From NCBI GenBank assembly GCA_028284545.1, contig JANQRN010000193.1, forward strand, positions 1-34,159: DNA of 34,159 bases. The letters run 5' to 3'. This DNA is from Rhodothermales bacterium. Its GTDB lineage: Bacteria > Bacteroidota > Rhodothermia > Rhodothermales > JABDKH01. Under the pieces are notes generated by a model. The model was not told the DNA's origin and did no database searches. It saw nothing but the letters and a program-made list of their open reading frames with translations. Positions 1-8,898 of this stretch are shown piece by piece (the first letter of the stretch is position 1; each line of letters starts with the position of its first letter). Both the position numbers and the translations under genes were made by a program.

Positions 1-1
1 C

Positions 2-952
2 ACCACCGTCCTGCTTGACGACGGTCGCACCATTCTCGCCGTCTACCCCAAGGGACACGGGCGTGGAGCAATCGTTTACAAACGAAGTGCGGACAGGGGG
101 CAAACCTGGTCGCCTCGTCTACCGACACCGGACAATTGGTCGACCTCGCAGGAGGTGCCCACACTGTACAAATTGGACGGCCCGGACGATGTGCAGCGCC
201 TGGTTATGTTCAGCGGACTCTACCCAATCCGGAGCGCCGTGTCCGAAGATGATGGCGAGACGTGGTCGCCGCTGCAGCCAATTGGCGACTTCGGCGGCAT
301 AGTTGCGATGGCGTCGGTCGAACGTCTCAGAGACGGTCGACACATGGCGCTCTTCCATGATGACGGACGTTTCTTTGAGGATCAGGGCGAGGAGACTGTC
401 TTCACCGTGTACAAGACGATCTCGGATGATGGAGGACTATCATGGCAGGCACCCGAAGTCATTGTACAATCCGACAGCCTTGATCTCTGTGAGCCCGGAT
501 TGGTAAGGTCGCCTGATGGCAGTGAAATCGCGCTGCTCCTTCGCGAGAACAGTCGAACCGCCAATTCGCAAGTGATCTTCTCCAGAGATGAGGGTGAAAC
601 CTGGACAGCGCCTCTGCCGCTGGCGACAGAGCTGACGGGTGACCGGCACACGGCGGTTTATCTCGAGGATGGCCGACTGCTGGTTTCGTTTCGGGATATG
701 GCCGCCGAGAGTCCGACGAAGGGAGACTGGCTCGTGTGGGTGGGGGACTATGCTGACCTCGAGCGCGGCGGACGCGGTGACCTGAGGATTCGTGTGATGG
801 ACAACAAGGACAGCTGGGATTCGACTTATCCGGGAGTTCTGTTGCTGCCCACCGGTGATGTGGTCACAACTACGTACGGCCACTGGACTGCCGGGGAGGA
901 GCCTTACATCGTGAGCGTCCGATTAGGTGCGGAAGAGCTTGCGACCTGGTGA
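2..952 (+). CDS. Sialidase-family BNR-repeat protein (5' end missing)
   Basis: The frame is open from base 2, so the gene starts before the window; 316 codons are visible. Four Asp-boxes (S-x-D-x-G-x-T/S-W) can be read: SADRGQTW, SEDDGETW, SDDGGLSW and SRDEGETW. They are spaced as in six-bladed beta-propeller sialidases. Arginine-containing segments RENSR and SFRD lie between the later boxes and could supply part of the arginine cluster that holds a carboxylate in GH33 enzymes. Near the end, the segment around DSTYPGVLLLPTGDVV is typical of BNR_2/exo-alpha-sialidase proteins. The likely role is hydrolysis of a terminal sugar acid on glycans, probably extracellular, but the signal peptide region is outside the window. 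Not every BNR propeller is a sialidase and substrate cannot be read. The gene converges on the subtilase. Confidence 0.75.
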   Translation, partial: TTVLLDDGRTILAVYPKGHGRGAIVYKRSADRGQTWSPRLPTPDNWSTSQEVPTLYKLDGPDDVQRLVMFSGLYPIRSAVSEDDGETWSPLQPIGDFGGIVAMASVERLRDGRHMALFHDDGRFFEDQGEETVFTVYKTISDDGGLSWQAPEVIVQSDSLDLCEPGLVRSPDGSEIALLLRENSRTANSQVIFSRDEGETWTAPLPLATELTGDRHTAVYLEDGRLLVSFRDMAAESPTKGDWLVWVGDYADLERGGRGDLRIRVMDNKDSWDSTYPGVLLLPTGDVVTTTYGHWTAGEEPYIVSVRLGAEELATW

Positions 953-1140
953 GCTGCGGACAACGAACAGGCACAGTCATGGACCGGGAGGCGTCTCTGA
1001 CCAGGGGGCCGTACTTGAAGCTGACGCCGGAAGTCGAACCCGGACCCTTGTCGCTGTCTGGACGCAAGCCCGACTGACTAGAAGCCCCTTGTTCGTCGGA
1101 GGTACTCTAATGTACACTGGGTGGAGAGGCCGAACGATAA
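953..1140. other. Intergenic stretch without recognised gene
   Basis: This is the first part of a 349-bp gap between two convergent genes. I see no convincing coding frame here. A 17-nt hairpin resembling a tRNA T-arm lies at 1027-1043 on the minus strand, but no tRNA body could be built around it. The rest of the gap holds a strong hairpin (1141-1172) and an echo of the subtilase 3' end (1217-1273). Confidence 0.5.
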
Positions 1141-1172
1141 CGGCCCGCCCCGACGCGTGTCGAGGCGGGCCG
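1141..1172. terminator. Strong GC-rich hairpin between convergent genes, probable bidirectional terminator
   Basis: The arms CGGCCCGCC and GGCGGGCCG are perfectly complementary (9 bp), and the loop can add an inner CGAC/GTCG stem. It lies between the ends of the sialidase (plus) and the subtilase (minus). There is no long T run on either side, so classic Rho-independent termination is not proven. Position between convergent genes is the main argument. Confidence 0.55.
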
Positions 1173-1216
1173 ATAGTCTGAGGCCTTGGGCCGAGGCGGC
1201 TGCGTGTTCGGGTGAC

Positions 1217-1273
1217 CTAGAAGTCGCCCGCCCAGACGGATCGTCTAGTCGTGCCACCGGGGGCGTTCCAGAC
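1217..1273 (-). repeat. Degenerate duplicate of the subtilase C-terminal coding end
   Basis: Read on the minus strand this segment encodes VWNAPGGTTRRSVWAGDF followed by TAG. The real subtilase ends with VWNLPAATTDRALWVGDF followed by TAG, 85 bp away. The two copies align without gaps over about 57 nt, and 12 of 18 residues are identical. The 85-bp offset puts the second copy out of frame with the gene, so it is not part of the protein. It may be the remnant of a tandem paralogue or a duplicated tail. Confidence 0.7.
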
Positions 1274-1301
1274 GGTCTTCCGTGAGGTCTCTTCGGTAGG
1301 G

Positions 1302-2702
1302 CTAGAAGTCGCCAACCCACAACGCGCGGTCTGTCGTAGCAGCCGGCAGGTTCCAGACGTCAGCCTTCGCGGCGCCAAGGAGTGCGGCCTTGACCTGCGC
1401 CGGCGAAGCGGTCGGATTGTTCGACAGGTACAGTGCGGCTGCACCAGCAACGTGCGGGGCTGCCATCGACGTACCCGACATGAGGACGCCAATCTCGTCC
1501 GTCTTCGTCTCCGTGGTGCCGAGGCCCAGGACGTCTACACCCGGCGCCATGATGTCTACGGTCGGGCCGTAGTTCGAGAAGTCGGCGAAACGATTGTACA
1601 CGTCGTACGCACCCACGGTGATTGCGCCCGCTGCGTGCGCCGGCGTTACCGTCGAAGCGTCGATACCGTCGTTTCCTGCGGATACCACCACAACAACGCC
1701 CTGCTCAACGACTGAGTCGATTGCATGGTCGAGGGCCGTGTACTCGGTTGTTCCGACATCCGCGCCGAAGGAGATGTTCACCACGCCCGGAACACCCGGG
1801 TTCTGGGCCTGGATCTCAAGTACGCGGTCCAGCGCGGCGATCACGTTCGACATCTCGGTTTCACCGTTGTCGTCGAGCACCTTGAGACTGAAAGTCTTCG
1901 CGCCGGGTGCCATACCCACAACCCCCTTCTTGTTGTCCTGCGCAACAGCGGTGGAAGCGACGTGGTTGCCGTGGCCGTACAGGTCATCCGAGCGGCCTGC
2001 ACCCGAGAAGTCTTCCTTCGCGGCCGAGCTGATCTGCTTCTTCTCCACGCCGGAGTCGAGCACGAAGAAGTGCACGCCCGAGACCGAGCCGCTACCGTTA
2101 CCGGACTTAGCGGAGCTCTCTGCGCCACCGGAGCGCTCGATGCCCCACGGCAGCACCTGCTTCTTCTTGTTCTTCGTACGCTTCTGGTCGCCGAGGTTGA
2201 TGAAGATATCAGGCTCGACCCAGTCGATCTCGGGGTCTTCCTCCATCTCTTCGAGCAGATCCTCGAGCTCTTCGGCGTCGACGTCAACGGCAAGACCGCT
2301 GAACGCACCGGAGTACTCGTACCGACGGAGCAGCTTGTAGCGGCGAAGCAACTTGTCCGCGTCGAGGACGGTGTCGGACAGGCCGATGATCAGCGAAACG
2401 CTGGCGCCCTCTGGGGCCGCGATCAGCGTGAGTTCGTCGTCGGAGTCGGAGTCAGAGTCGGAATCGTCTGAATCGTTGTCGCTCTCCACGTCCTTCGCCT
2501 TGACCTTCTTCTTCTTGCCGGCGGTGTCGTAGACAAAGACGGCGCGTTCGAGCAGGTGCGCGTTGCGGAGTTTGGAGGTCGTCGTGTGCGCTGGCGAATC
2601 GTTGTCTGCGCTGGACTCGACGAGTGAGTCGGTGCAACCGGCGAAGAGGAACGCTACGGCGACAAACGCCACGGTCCCGAGCCCGAGTATCTGGCTCTTC
2701 AT
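1302..2702 (-). CDS. Lipoprotein subtilisin-like serine protease (S8 family)
   Basis: A 466-aa secreted protease. The chosen ATG at 2702 gives a signal peptide ending in the lipobox LFAGC (Cys23), so the protein should be lipid-anchored. An ATG five codons upstream is also possible. A Ser/Asp run follows (about residues 73-90), then an inhibitor_I9-like propeptide (about 98-168). The mature domain seems to begin near LPWGIERSGG. The catalytic triad is Asp216 (VLDSG), His244 (GHGNHVAS) and Ser412 (SGTSMAAPHVAG), with oxyanion Asn344 (SAGND). All key residues are present, so it should be active. It lies downstream of aspS on the same strand after a 180-bp gap and is probably transcribed separately. 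Its last 18 residues are echoed just beyond the stop codon. Confidence 0.93.
   Translation of the reverse strand: MKSQILGLGTVAFVAVAFLFAGCTDSLVESSADNDSPAHTTTSKLRNAHLLERAVFVYDTAGKKKKVKAKDVESDNDSDDSDSDSDSDDELTLIAAPEGASVSLIIGLSDTVLDADKLLRRYKLLRRYEYSGAFSGLAVDVDAEELEDLLEEMEEDPEIDWVEPDIFINLGDQKRTKNKKKQVLPWGIERSGGAESSAKSGNGSGSVSGVHFFVLDSGVEKKQISSAAKEDFSGAGRSDDLYGHGNHVASTAVAQDNKKGVVGMAPGAKTFSLKVLDDNGETEMSNVIAALDRVLEIQAQNPGVPGVVNISFGADVGTTEYTALDHAIDSVVEQGVVVVVSAGNDGIDASTVTPAHAAGAITVGAYDVYNRFADFSNYGPTVDIMAPGVDVLGLGTTETKTDEIGVLMSGTSMAAPHVAGAAALYLSNNPTASPAQVKAALLGAAKADVWNLPAATTDRALWVGDF
2433..2486 (-). repeat. In-frame Ser-Asp microsatellite in the subtilase propeptide
   Basis: Near-perfect repetition of GAC/TCC-type codons encodes an alternating Asp/Ser run of about 18 residues (E-S-D-N-D-S-D-D then S-D pairs). 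It separates the lipid anchor and lysine-rich linker from the I9 propeptide. Ser-Asp runs act as flexible surface stalks in other secreted proteins; that role here is inferred. Confidence 0.8.
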
Positions 2703-2882
2703 GATTCTGAAGGTCATCTTCCCGGTCCGCGCAGATCGGGTCAATGGAATAATGTGTCGCCCAGAGGGGGCGTACGCGGACGGGCGCCAGAAAAGCAACG
2801 GCGCCCACCGGACACGAAATGTAATAGTTGAGACAGTATCGGCCGCGCCAGCTAGCCTTTTAAACCCAGCGCGAACAATTGT

Positions 2883-4736
2883 TTAGGCGTCTCTCAGGGC
2901 GATATGCAGCTCCCTGAGCTGATCGTCATCCACGTCGTCGGGCGACATCACCATGAGCTCCTGGGCACGCTGGGTCTTGGGGAACGCGATGACATCGCGT
3001 AGCGAGTCGGCGCCGGTGAGAAGCATGACTAGGCGGTCGAGGCCCAGCGCGATACCGCCATGCGGCGGTGCGCCGTAGCGAAACGCATCCAGCAGGAATC
3101 CGAAACGCTGCTCAGCTTCGGCCTCATCGATCCCGAGGGCGGCGAACATGCGTTGCTGCACCTCCCGACTGTGGATCCTGATCGAGCCGCCGCCCAGCTC
3201 TGTTCCGTTTAGCACGAGGTCGTACGCTCTAGCGCGCGTGCCGGCAGGGTCGGATTCCAGCGTTTCGAGATCTTCAGGGTGGGGCGACGTGAACGGGTGA
3301 TGTTTGGCAAAGAACCGGTCAGCGTCCTCGTCCCATTCCAGGAGTGGGAACTCGGTCACCCATAGGAACTGCCACGGGTTTCGGCCAGCCGCTATGGCTT
3401 TGGTTACCGCGTCCGTCTCGCGCCCCATATGCAGTCGGAGCTCGCCCATCTGCTCGAACACTTTCGGGGATTCACCCGCAAGCACCAGTACCAGGTCGCC
3501 GGCTTTCGTCCCCGTGTGCTCGAGCACATTGTCGACGACGCTCTGTGGGAGGATATCGGATTTCACCGAAGAGATTGCTGGCTCACCCGACGACGGGCGC
3601 TTGAAGTAGATGAGTCCGCCGGCACCAATCTTCTTGCGCACGACATTCTTGTCGAGCTTGTCCATGGCGCCCCGGCCCCGGTTGCCTTCGCCTTCGACCA
3701 CGATGGCAAGCACAGCGCCGTCGTTGGCGACCGTGTTGTCGAACAGTCTGAATCCTGAGTCCTTGACGAGTTCAGACACATCTTTGATCTCCATTCCAAA
3801 GCGCAGGTCCGGCTTGTCAGACCCAAAGTGCTTGATCGCCTCCGCGTAGGTAATCCGGGGAAGCGGAAGCGCGACGTCGACGTCGTGGACATCTTTCCAG
3901 ACGCGCGCCATCAGTCCCTCGGTCAACTCGTAGACGAGCTCCTCCGTCGCGAACGTCATCTCGACGTCGATCTGCGTGAACTCGGGTTGGCGGTCGGCCC
4001 GCAGGTCTTCGTCGCGAAAGCACTTTACGATCTGGAAGTACCGGTCCATGCCGGCGACCATGAGGATCTGCTTGTACGTCTGCGGAGATTGCGGCAGCGC
4101 GTAGAACTTGCCCTCGTGCACGCGACTCGGCACGAGGTAGTCGCGTGCGCCTTCCGGAGTCGACTTCATGAGGACGGGCGTCTCGACTTCGACGAAGTTG
4201 TGCTCGTCGAAGTACGACCGTGTGGACTGGTAGGTGCGATGCCGCAGGAGCAGGTTGTTTTGCAGGGCTGGTCGTCGCAGGTCGAGGTAGCGATAGCGCA
4301 AGCGCATGTCCTCGTTGGCGACAGCGGATTTCTCTTCCTGGACTGAAACCTGGAAGGGTAGTTCATCCGAAAGGTTCAGGATGGCCAGGCTTGTGGCGCG
4401 GACTTCTATGTCGCCGGTGGGCATCCGCGGGTTCTTGTTCTCGCGGATCGCGACGTCGCCCTGGACCGAGATGACATACTCGTTGCGAAGTGCAACGGCC
4501 TGGTTGTACGTCGCCTCATCGTACTGCGTGGAGAAGACCACCTGGGTTACGCCGTAGCGATCGCGGAGATCGACAAAGATGAGTCCGCCCAGGTTGCGCC
4601 ACGTGTCAACCCAACCCTTAAGCACGACAGACGATCCAGCATCTGCAGATCGCAGCTCCCCGCAAGTGTGCGTGCGTTTCGGGTGTGGGTCAGAAGGTGT
4701 GGGGGTAGTCTGGGAAGTGGCGCTGGATTGGCTCAT
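2883..4736 (-). CDS. aspS: Aspartyl-tRNA synthetase
   Basis: Charges tRNA(Asp) with aspartate in the cytoplasm. The protein is 617 aa from the ATG at 4736, slightly longer than the usual 580-600 because of a Ser/Thr/Pro-rich N-terminal tail of about 20 residues. An OB-fold anticodon-binding domain lies near 36-120. The class II core follows, with motif 1 around FVEVETPVL (181-189), motif 2 [19 protein letters not shown] (239-257) and motif 3 [13 protein letters not shown] close to the C-terminus. The bacterial GAD insertion sits between motifs 2 and 3. The open frame extends upstream to 4850, but that would overlap the divergent symporter start and adds residues unlike any AspRS, so 4736 is preferred. 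No clear Shine-Dalgarno sequence precedes it. Confidence 0.97.
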   Translation of the reverse strand: MSQSSATSQTTPTPSDPHPKRTHTCGELRSADAGSSVVLKGWVDTWRNLGGLIFVDLRDRYGVTQVVFSTQYDEATYNQAVALRNEYVISVQGDVAIRENKNPRMPTGDIEVRATSLAILNLSDELPFQVSVQEEKSAVANEDMRLRYRYLDLRRPALQNNLLLRHRTYQSTRSYFDEHNFVEVETPVLMKSTPEGARDYLVPSRVHEGKFYALPQSPQTYKQILMVAGMDRYFQIVKCFRDEDLRADRQPEFTQIDVEMTFATEELVYELTEGLMARVWKDVHDVDVALPLPRITYAEAIKHFGSDKPDLRFGMEIKDVSELVKDSGFRLFDNTVANDGAVLAIVVEGEGNRGRGAMDKLDKNVVRKKIGAGGLIYFKRPSSGEPAISSVKSDILPQSVVDNVLEHTGTKAGDLVLVLAGESPKVFEQMGELRLHMGRETDAVTKAIAAGRNPWQFLWVTEFPLLEWDEDADRFFAKHHPFTSPHPEDLETLESDPAGTRARAYDLVLNGTELGGGSIRIHSREVQQRMFAALGIDEAEAEQRFGFLLDAFRYGAPPHGGIALGLDRLVMLLTGADSLRDVIAFPKTQRAQELMVMSPDDVDDDQLRELHIALRDA

Positions 4737-4848
4737 CGGGGCAGTTTGTTTGGGCCGAGAATATACCCAATCGGTCAAATCTCTATATTCCGCCCGGTTG
4801 CAATTCGCGTAAAGCACAAGCTTATCTCTCGGCCTTCCCTCACGCGCC
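4737..4848. promoter_or_regulatory. Divergent promoter region of aspS and the symporter
   Basis: This 112-bp gap must hold promoters for both genes. It is AT-richer than its surroundings, with TATATT- and TATATTC-like stretches around 4760-4792. I could not assign properly spaced -35/-10 or Bacteroidota-type -33/-7 elements. Confidence 0.4.
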
Positions 4849-6303
4849 ATGGTCTACGTCGTTTTCATTGGGGTCTATCTCTTTGCGCTGATCGGCATCG
4901 GCGTCTACAAGTCGAAGAGCATCAAGACGCAGGCGGACTTCGCCGTGGCCGGCCGAAGCCTTACGCCCTGGGTGCTCGTCGGAACGATGCTGGCGACGTG
5001 GATTGGTACAGGGTCTGTGCTCGGCAACGCCGGGAAGACCTACGACACCGGTCTCGCGGCCTTGATTCTGCCGATCGGTGGCGTGCTGGGCATCATACTG
5101 CTGACGCGCATTTCGGGGAAGGTCCGGGCGTACGAGACGTTCACGGTCCCGGAGATTATCGGCAAACGCTACGGTGTTGGAGCCCGCGCCCTGGCAATGG
5201 TTGCGCTGATTGCCGCATACATGGTGATCGTGAGTTACCAGTACAACGCAGGCGGCGCCGTCCTTGAGGCCGTGCTGCGAAACGGCGCGGGCGAGCCGTT
5301 GCTGACTACGAAGACGGCTACGATGATCGCGGCGGCGTTCATCATTGCCTACACGGCGTTGGCGGGACTCGTCTCGGTGGCCTACACCGATGTGGCCAAC
5401 GGCGTGATCATGACCATCGCGCTCGTTATCGCGTTCCCGGTGCTCTGGATCAAAGCGGGCGGGACCTCGGGTATGGAGGCAGCTTTTGCAGCCCGAGGTC
5501 TTTCTGATCACATGAACTTCTTCGGCGTGTACTCGCCGATGGACATAGTCAACTTCTGTTTGCCGCCGTTCCTCCTCGTGTTGGGCGATGCGAACCTGTA
5601 CCAACGGTTTTCGGCCTCAAGCACCGTGAAGGGCGCGTCGCGCGCGACCACGTTCCTGGTCGTCGCGGTCCTTCTTGTCGAACTGTTGATCATAGCGTCG
5701 GCATGGGTGAGCTCAAGCATGATTCCGGACGCAGAGAACGGGCGCAACGTCTTGATTTACGCGTCGCGGGAGTTGCTGCCCGTGACGCTGGGCGCGGTGA
5801 TGATGACGACCATTGTGGGGATCATCATATCGACGGCGGACTCGTTTCTGCTTGTTCCGTCAAACACGATTGTCCGAGACTTCTACCTGCAGTACCTGAA
5901 GAAGGACGCGACCGAGAAGCACATTGTATTTGTAAGTCGCGTGTTGGTGGTGATCCTCGGGGTGATCGCCTACTGGGTTGCGGGGTTGTTCGCGGAGTCG
6001 GAGACGTTCTTCACCAAGGCGTTATACGCCTACACGATATACGGGGCCGCGATAACGCCGGCCCTGGTCGCGGCGCTATTCTGGAAGCGGGCGACAAGCG
6101 TCGGCGCGATTGCCTCAATCATCTCGGGTACGGCGATGACCGTCCTCTGGAAGGAGGCGGCTTTCGTGCAGAAGATCGTGCCCGAGGGGATCTACGGCGC
6201 GACGGATGAGGTGCTGCCGGCGATCACGGTTTCGGTGGTATGCCTGGTCGTGTTCAGCTTGCTGACGAGCGACAAGGGAGAGCACACGTTGCGGGAGGTG
6301 TAG
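4849..6303 (+). CDS. Sodium:solute symporter (SSS/SLC5 family)
   Basis: A 484-aa inner-membrane transporter that uses the sodium gradient to import a small solute. The N-terminus starts with a membrane segment, then the loop [18 protein letters not shown] followed by [19 protein letters not shown], both typical of the SSS family. About 13 hydrophobic segments are spread over the whole length, as expected of this LeuT-fold family. A conserved [15 protein letters not shown] segment near residue 330 matches the SSS region that contributes to sodium binding. The substrate cannot be read; no catabolic genes flank it. It is divergent from aspS and converges on the barrel-protein gene with a hairpin between. 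Confidence 0.9.
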   Translation: MVYVVFIGVYLFALIGIGVYKSKSIKTQADFAVAGRSLTPWVLVGTMLATWIGTGSVLGNAGKTYDTGLAALILPIGGVLGIILLTRISGKVRAYETFTVPEIIGKRYGVGARALAMVALIAAYMVIVSYQYNAGGAVLEAVLRNGAGEPLLTTKTATMIAAAFIIAYTALAGLVSVAYTDVANGVIMTIALVIAFPVLWIKAGGTSGMEAAFAARGLSDHMNFFGVYSPMDIVNFCLPPFLLVLGDANLYQRFSASSTVKGASRATTFLVVAVLLVELLIIASAWVSSSMIPDAENGRNVLIYASRELLPVTLGAVMMTTIVGIIISTADSFLLVPSNTIVRDFYLQYLKKDATEKHIVFVSRVLVVILGVIAYWVAGLFAESETFFTKALYAYTIYGAAITPALVAALFWKRATSVGAIASIISGTAMTVLWKEAAFVQKIVPEGIYGATDEVLPAITVSVVCLVVFSLLTSDKGEHTLREV

Positions 6304-6346
6304 AACGCAGCGTCACCATTTGGTGATGATTGTGAGCGCTGCGCTT
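6304..6346. terminator. Bidirectional terminator hairpin
   Basis: The 43 bp between two convergent stop codons form an outer stem CGCAGCG/CGCTGCG extended by AA/TT with one bulge. An inner TCACCA/TGGTGA stem-loop sits inside. It fills the whole intergenic space and should terminate both genes. Confidence 0.75.
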
Positions 6347-8272
6347 CTAGAACGCCGGGTTAATCCGCAGCCAGATAGATGGCTCGCGTTTGCCTCCGAT
6401 GTCGCGCAGCGGCCAGGACAATTCGAGCCGCACTGACCGGTCGATCAGCCCAAGGCCGGCTCCGATCGATGGATACACGTCATCGAAGTCAAACTTGTCG
6501 GTGCCGGTATTGTTGACCCATCCGGCGTCGAACAGGCCGGAGAACGTGATGTCGTCCCAGAACCAGTCCTGGTTGATCGTGTACTCGACGTTGCCGAGTA
6601 GCATGCGGGTGCCGACGAGCGAATTCTGTGCATACGAACGCGTCGAGCCGATTCCGCCGATCGTGAAGGCCTTCTGAAACGGAAGCTCGCCTGAAGACGT
6701 GCCACCGCGCACCCGTAGCGATAGCGTGCTCTGGTAGTTAAGCGGAATGTAGAGGCGCGCATCGCCGAGGTACCGGTTGAAGTCAAAGTCGCCTCCAAAG
6801 TCTCGGCCGTACTCACCTTCCATGCGGAAGGCGAAACCGCGTGGCAGCCAGTCGAGGTCTGCGACCGTGCCGCCCTCAACCACAACGAGAACGGAGTTCA
6901 TGTCGCCAGATGTGATTGGCGGATTGAACCTGAAGTCACGCCCGCCGAACAGCGACCACGTAACCTCATTTCGTAGTGAGCTGTACTCCTCCTGCCGATA
7001 CGCACCCGTGATCTGAATGAGTGGCGTGAGTTGTAAGGCGGCGTACGCCGTCCAGCCCTGCACCTCGAAGTAGTCCAGGAAATCGTAGTTGAAGAAAAAC
7101 GCAGCCAGTGAGTTTTCGACCCAGCTGCTCTTCCAGATGTCCTGGGTCGCGGTTGTTTTTCGATACGATCCGCCGAACTTCACGTCGACGTCTTTTGAGC
7201 GACGGTAGCTCCCGACTCTGGCTTCAGCACCAATCTCGTACTGCCATTCCTTCGACCCGAAGGCGTAGCCGCCGTGGCCGTAGACCTTAGCGCGGTCGTA
7301 GCTGTCCCAGCTAAGTGGCAGGCGGCGCAGGCCCAGCACCAGGCCCTCTACGCGGTTGTAGCGTATCGCCGGGATGGAGCGGTATGCACCGGTTTCCCTG
7401 AAGGGCCAGCCATAGCCAAACTCGCCTACATGCACCCCAATCAGAGACTCCGGGTCGGAGTCGCGGTCCCACTCCCAATCACTTTCCCACCGCCAGCGCT
7501 CACGCTCTTCATAGTTGTCATCTCCGTGGTCGCGGTCTTCTTCTTCGCGTGCCCAGTCGTCGCTATGCTCGCGGCGCTCTTTTGGTTCGTCGTCATCCCA
7601 GTTGCGCGGGGTGCGATCAGCGCGGTCGCGACGACGTTCCCTTGCCCATGCCAGCCACTCACTTCGTGCGTCGAGTTCTTCCGAATCCGCATTCTCGTCC
7701 ATTCGGTCGTCATCAGCACGCCGATACTCGTCGTGTGCAGGCTCGAGGCGGTCGCCTTGCATCTGCGCGTCGTCTGTCTCGAGCTTCTTGGTGATCGCGA
7801 TGGCGTCGAGGAGTCCGTTCTCGATGTCCCGCATCTTCTCGGCCGACTCGGTGTGCCCTTCCACGCGGAGCGCCTGGCGAACATCAACCGTCTGATCTAC
7901 GAGATCGGTGAGCAGGATACGCAGCTGTTCGAGGTCGTCTGCGCGCATGTGGACTCCGGTCCCCGTGCCCTGCAGCGCTGGCGCGGCATACGCCGTTGAT
8001 GCCCGAGACAATCGGTCAGAGAGACCGAAGAGTCGATCTGTCGCTACGTCGTCTGGTACGCCAAGGGTAACGTCGTGGACCAGTCCGACAAGTGTCTGCA
8101 GCAGGTCTTCGATCACGTTTTGCTCGGCGCGAAGCTGGTTGCGCTCGGCAAACGATTCGGTCACGACGCGCTGGTCGCCACGATCCTGCGCCTGGAGTAC
8201 GGAGGGTGTAGCGAAAGTGGCGACGGTCAGGAATCCGGCCAGACCAAGGGCAAGAGCGGGGCGGATGGGCAT
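6347..8272 (-). CDS. Outer-membrane beta-barrel protein of the Omp85/surface-antigen type with a non-POTRA N-terminus
   Basis: 641 aa from the ATG at 8272; a GTG nine bases upstream is the alternative. An N-terminal signal peptide ends near VLQAQD. Residues 35-170 look helical and contain no recognisable POTRA repeats. Residues about 173-275 are an extreme mixed-charge segment of Asp, Glu and Arg with regularly placed Trp. The rest resembles the C-terminal Omp85 barrel. GGIGSTRSYAQNSLVG lines up with the loop-6 (V/L)RG(F/Y) motif but has RSY instead of RGY. The protein ends in Phe after alternating aromatic residues, a usual outer-membrane insertion signal. Role unknown: possibly a transport or assembly barrel, but without POTRA domains it should not be called BamA. 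Confidence 0.75.
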   Translation of the reverse strand: MPIRPALALGLAGFLTVATFATPSVLQAQDRGDQRVVTESFAERNQLRAEQNVIEDLLQTLVGLVHDVTLGVPDDVATDRLFGLSDRLSRASTAYAAPALQGTGTGVHMRADDLEQLRILLTDLVDQTVDVRQALRVEGHTESAEKMRDIENGLLDAIAITKKLETDDAQMQGDRLEPAHDEYRRADDDRMDENADSEELDARSEWLAWARERRRDRADRTPRNWDDDEPKERREHSDDWAREEEDRDHGDDNYEERERWRWESDWEWDRDSDPESLIGVHVGEFGYGWPFRETGAYRSIPAIRYNRVEGLVLGLRRLPLSWDSYDRAKVYGHGGYAFGSKEWQYEIGAEARVGSYRRSKDVDVKFGGSYRKTTATQDIWKSSWVENSLAAFFFNYDFLDYFEVQGWTAYAALQLTPLIQITGAYRQEEYSSLRNEVTWSLFGGRDFRFNPPITSGDMNSVLVVVEGGTVADLDWLPRGFAFRMEGEYGRDFGGDFDFNRYLGDARLYIPLNYQSTLSLRVRGGTSSGELPFQKAFTIGGIGSTRSYAQNSLVGTRMLLGNVEYTINQDWFWDDITFSGLFDAGWVNNTGTDKFDFDDVYPSIGAGLGLIDRSVRLELSWPLRDIGGKREPSIWLRINPAF

Positions 8273-8340
8273 TGGGTCCACTCGTGTTGTGCGTCAGTCA
8301 ATAGATAGGTGATTTGGCTGACTTGACGAACGGCGCGAGG

Positions 8341-8388
8341 GATTTGTTACAGGATTTGTTGCAGCCCCCAGATTTGTCACAGCCCCCA
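8341..8388. repeat. 18-bp tandem repeat straddling the PRC gene stop codon
   Basis: On the plus strand there are two 18-bp copies, GATTTGTCACAGCCCCCA (8371-8388) and GATTTGTTGCAGCCCCCA (8353-8370), and a truncated 12-bp copy (8341-8352). Read on the minus strand, the same codon position is TGA, CAA and TAA in successive copies. The first copy supplies the actual stop. Confidence 0.9.
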
Positions 8389-8742
8389 GAGATCGGGGTT
8401 TGCCGGTGGATGTGCCGCGGCCATCTCACGGATTAGGGCCGGCGTGGTCACCGATTCATCGAAAGGGTGACAGAGCTGAGGTACGGTCAGGCGTCGGAGT
8501 GCGCGGACCTGTATTTTGCGTCGATCAGGGTCTACTATCGTCACGTAGAAAGCGGGTATCAGGAATGCACCATAGCCGCTACTGTGCGCCATCGACACCC
8601 GTAGAAAACGTGCTTTTCCGTCCTCGTCTCGATAGCAGTCCGCCACCGATCCTATCCGGATTCCGACTGCATCGATCACGTCGAACCCGGTCAGGATCCC
8701 ATCGCTACCGGCCACGCCGTATGTGTCGAACTGTGCTTCCAT
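8377..8742 (-). CDS. PRC-barrel domain protein
   Basis: 121 aa. Residues about 20-95 fit the PRC-barrel pattern: a G-x-x-I-G-x-V core (GIRIGSVADCYRDEDGKARF), a central strand ending in IPAFYV, then VDPDRRKIQVR and a short tail with the HPFDE element found in many single-domain PRC proteins. These small beta-barrels occur in RimM, in photosynthetic reaction centres and in stress-associated proteins; the partner here is unknown. GGAGAAA eight bases before the ATG is one of the clearest ribosome-binding sites in the window. The last residues (DLWGL) lie inside an 18-bp tandem repeat that continues beyond the stop. Confidence 0.75.
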   Translation of the reverse strand: MEAQFDTYGVAGSDGILTGFDVIDAVGIRIGSVADCYRDEDGKARFLRVSMAHSSGYGAFLIPAFYVTIVDPDRRKIQVRALRRLTVPQLCHPFDESVTTPALIREMAAAHPPANPDLWGL

Positions 8743-8898
8743 CGCTCATTTCTCCAATATGTCACCCTGATTACAAACGACGGGCCACAGGCGGCAAACT
8801 GAATGAACCTCGGTTTTTTTGCACCGGAGGGCGTTTTGTCGCGATCTCGGGATCCCGATGTGAGACTCCCGTAGTTCGCGGAGGCTCAGTTCGGGACG
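8743..8898. promoter_or_regulatory. Divergent intergenic region between PRC gene and fkbM
   Basis: This 156-bp gap separates two divergent genes and must carry promoters in both directions. Apart from the PRC ribosome-binding site at its left edge I could not identify specific elements. Confidence 0.35.

Noticed and set aside
943-968. Degenerate tandem repeat at the sialidase stop codon (GAGCTTGCGAC / GAGCTGCGGAC)
   Set aside because: The match needs two gaps in eleven bases, too weak to count with the clear junction repeats.
1027-1043. T-arm-like hairpin on the minus strand (loop TTCGACT), suggesting a tRNA or tmRNA 3' end
   Set aside because: No acceptor, D or anticodon stems could be paired upstream at any usual spacing, so it is probably chance.
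1078-1084. Third CTAGAAG copy as a further echo of the subtilase end
   Set aside because: Only seven bases match; the following residues show no similarity to the tail.
1725-2471. Long plus-strand frames opposite the subtilase
   Set aside because: They mirror the codon pattern of the subtilase on the other strand and have no recognisable domain.
7274-7999. Plus-strand frame with hydrophobic segments opposite the barrel-protein gene
   Set aside because: It is antisense to the charged segment: Asp, Glu and Arg codons read backwards give Val, Ala and Phe runs. No start signal or homology.
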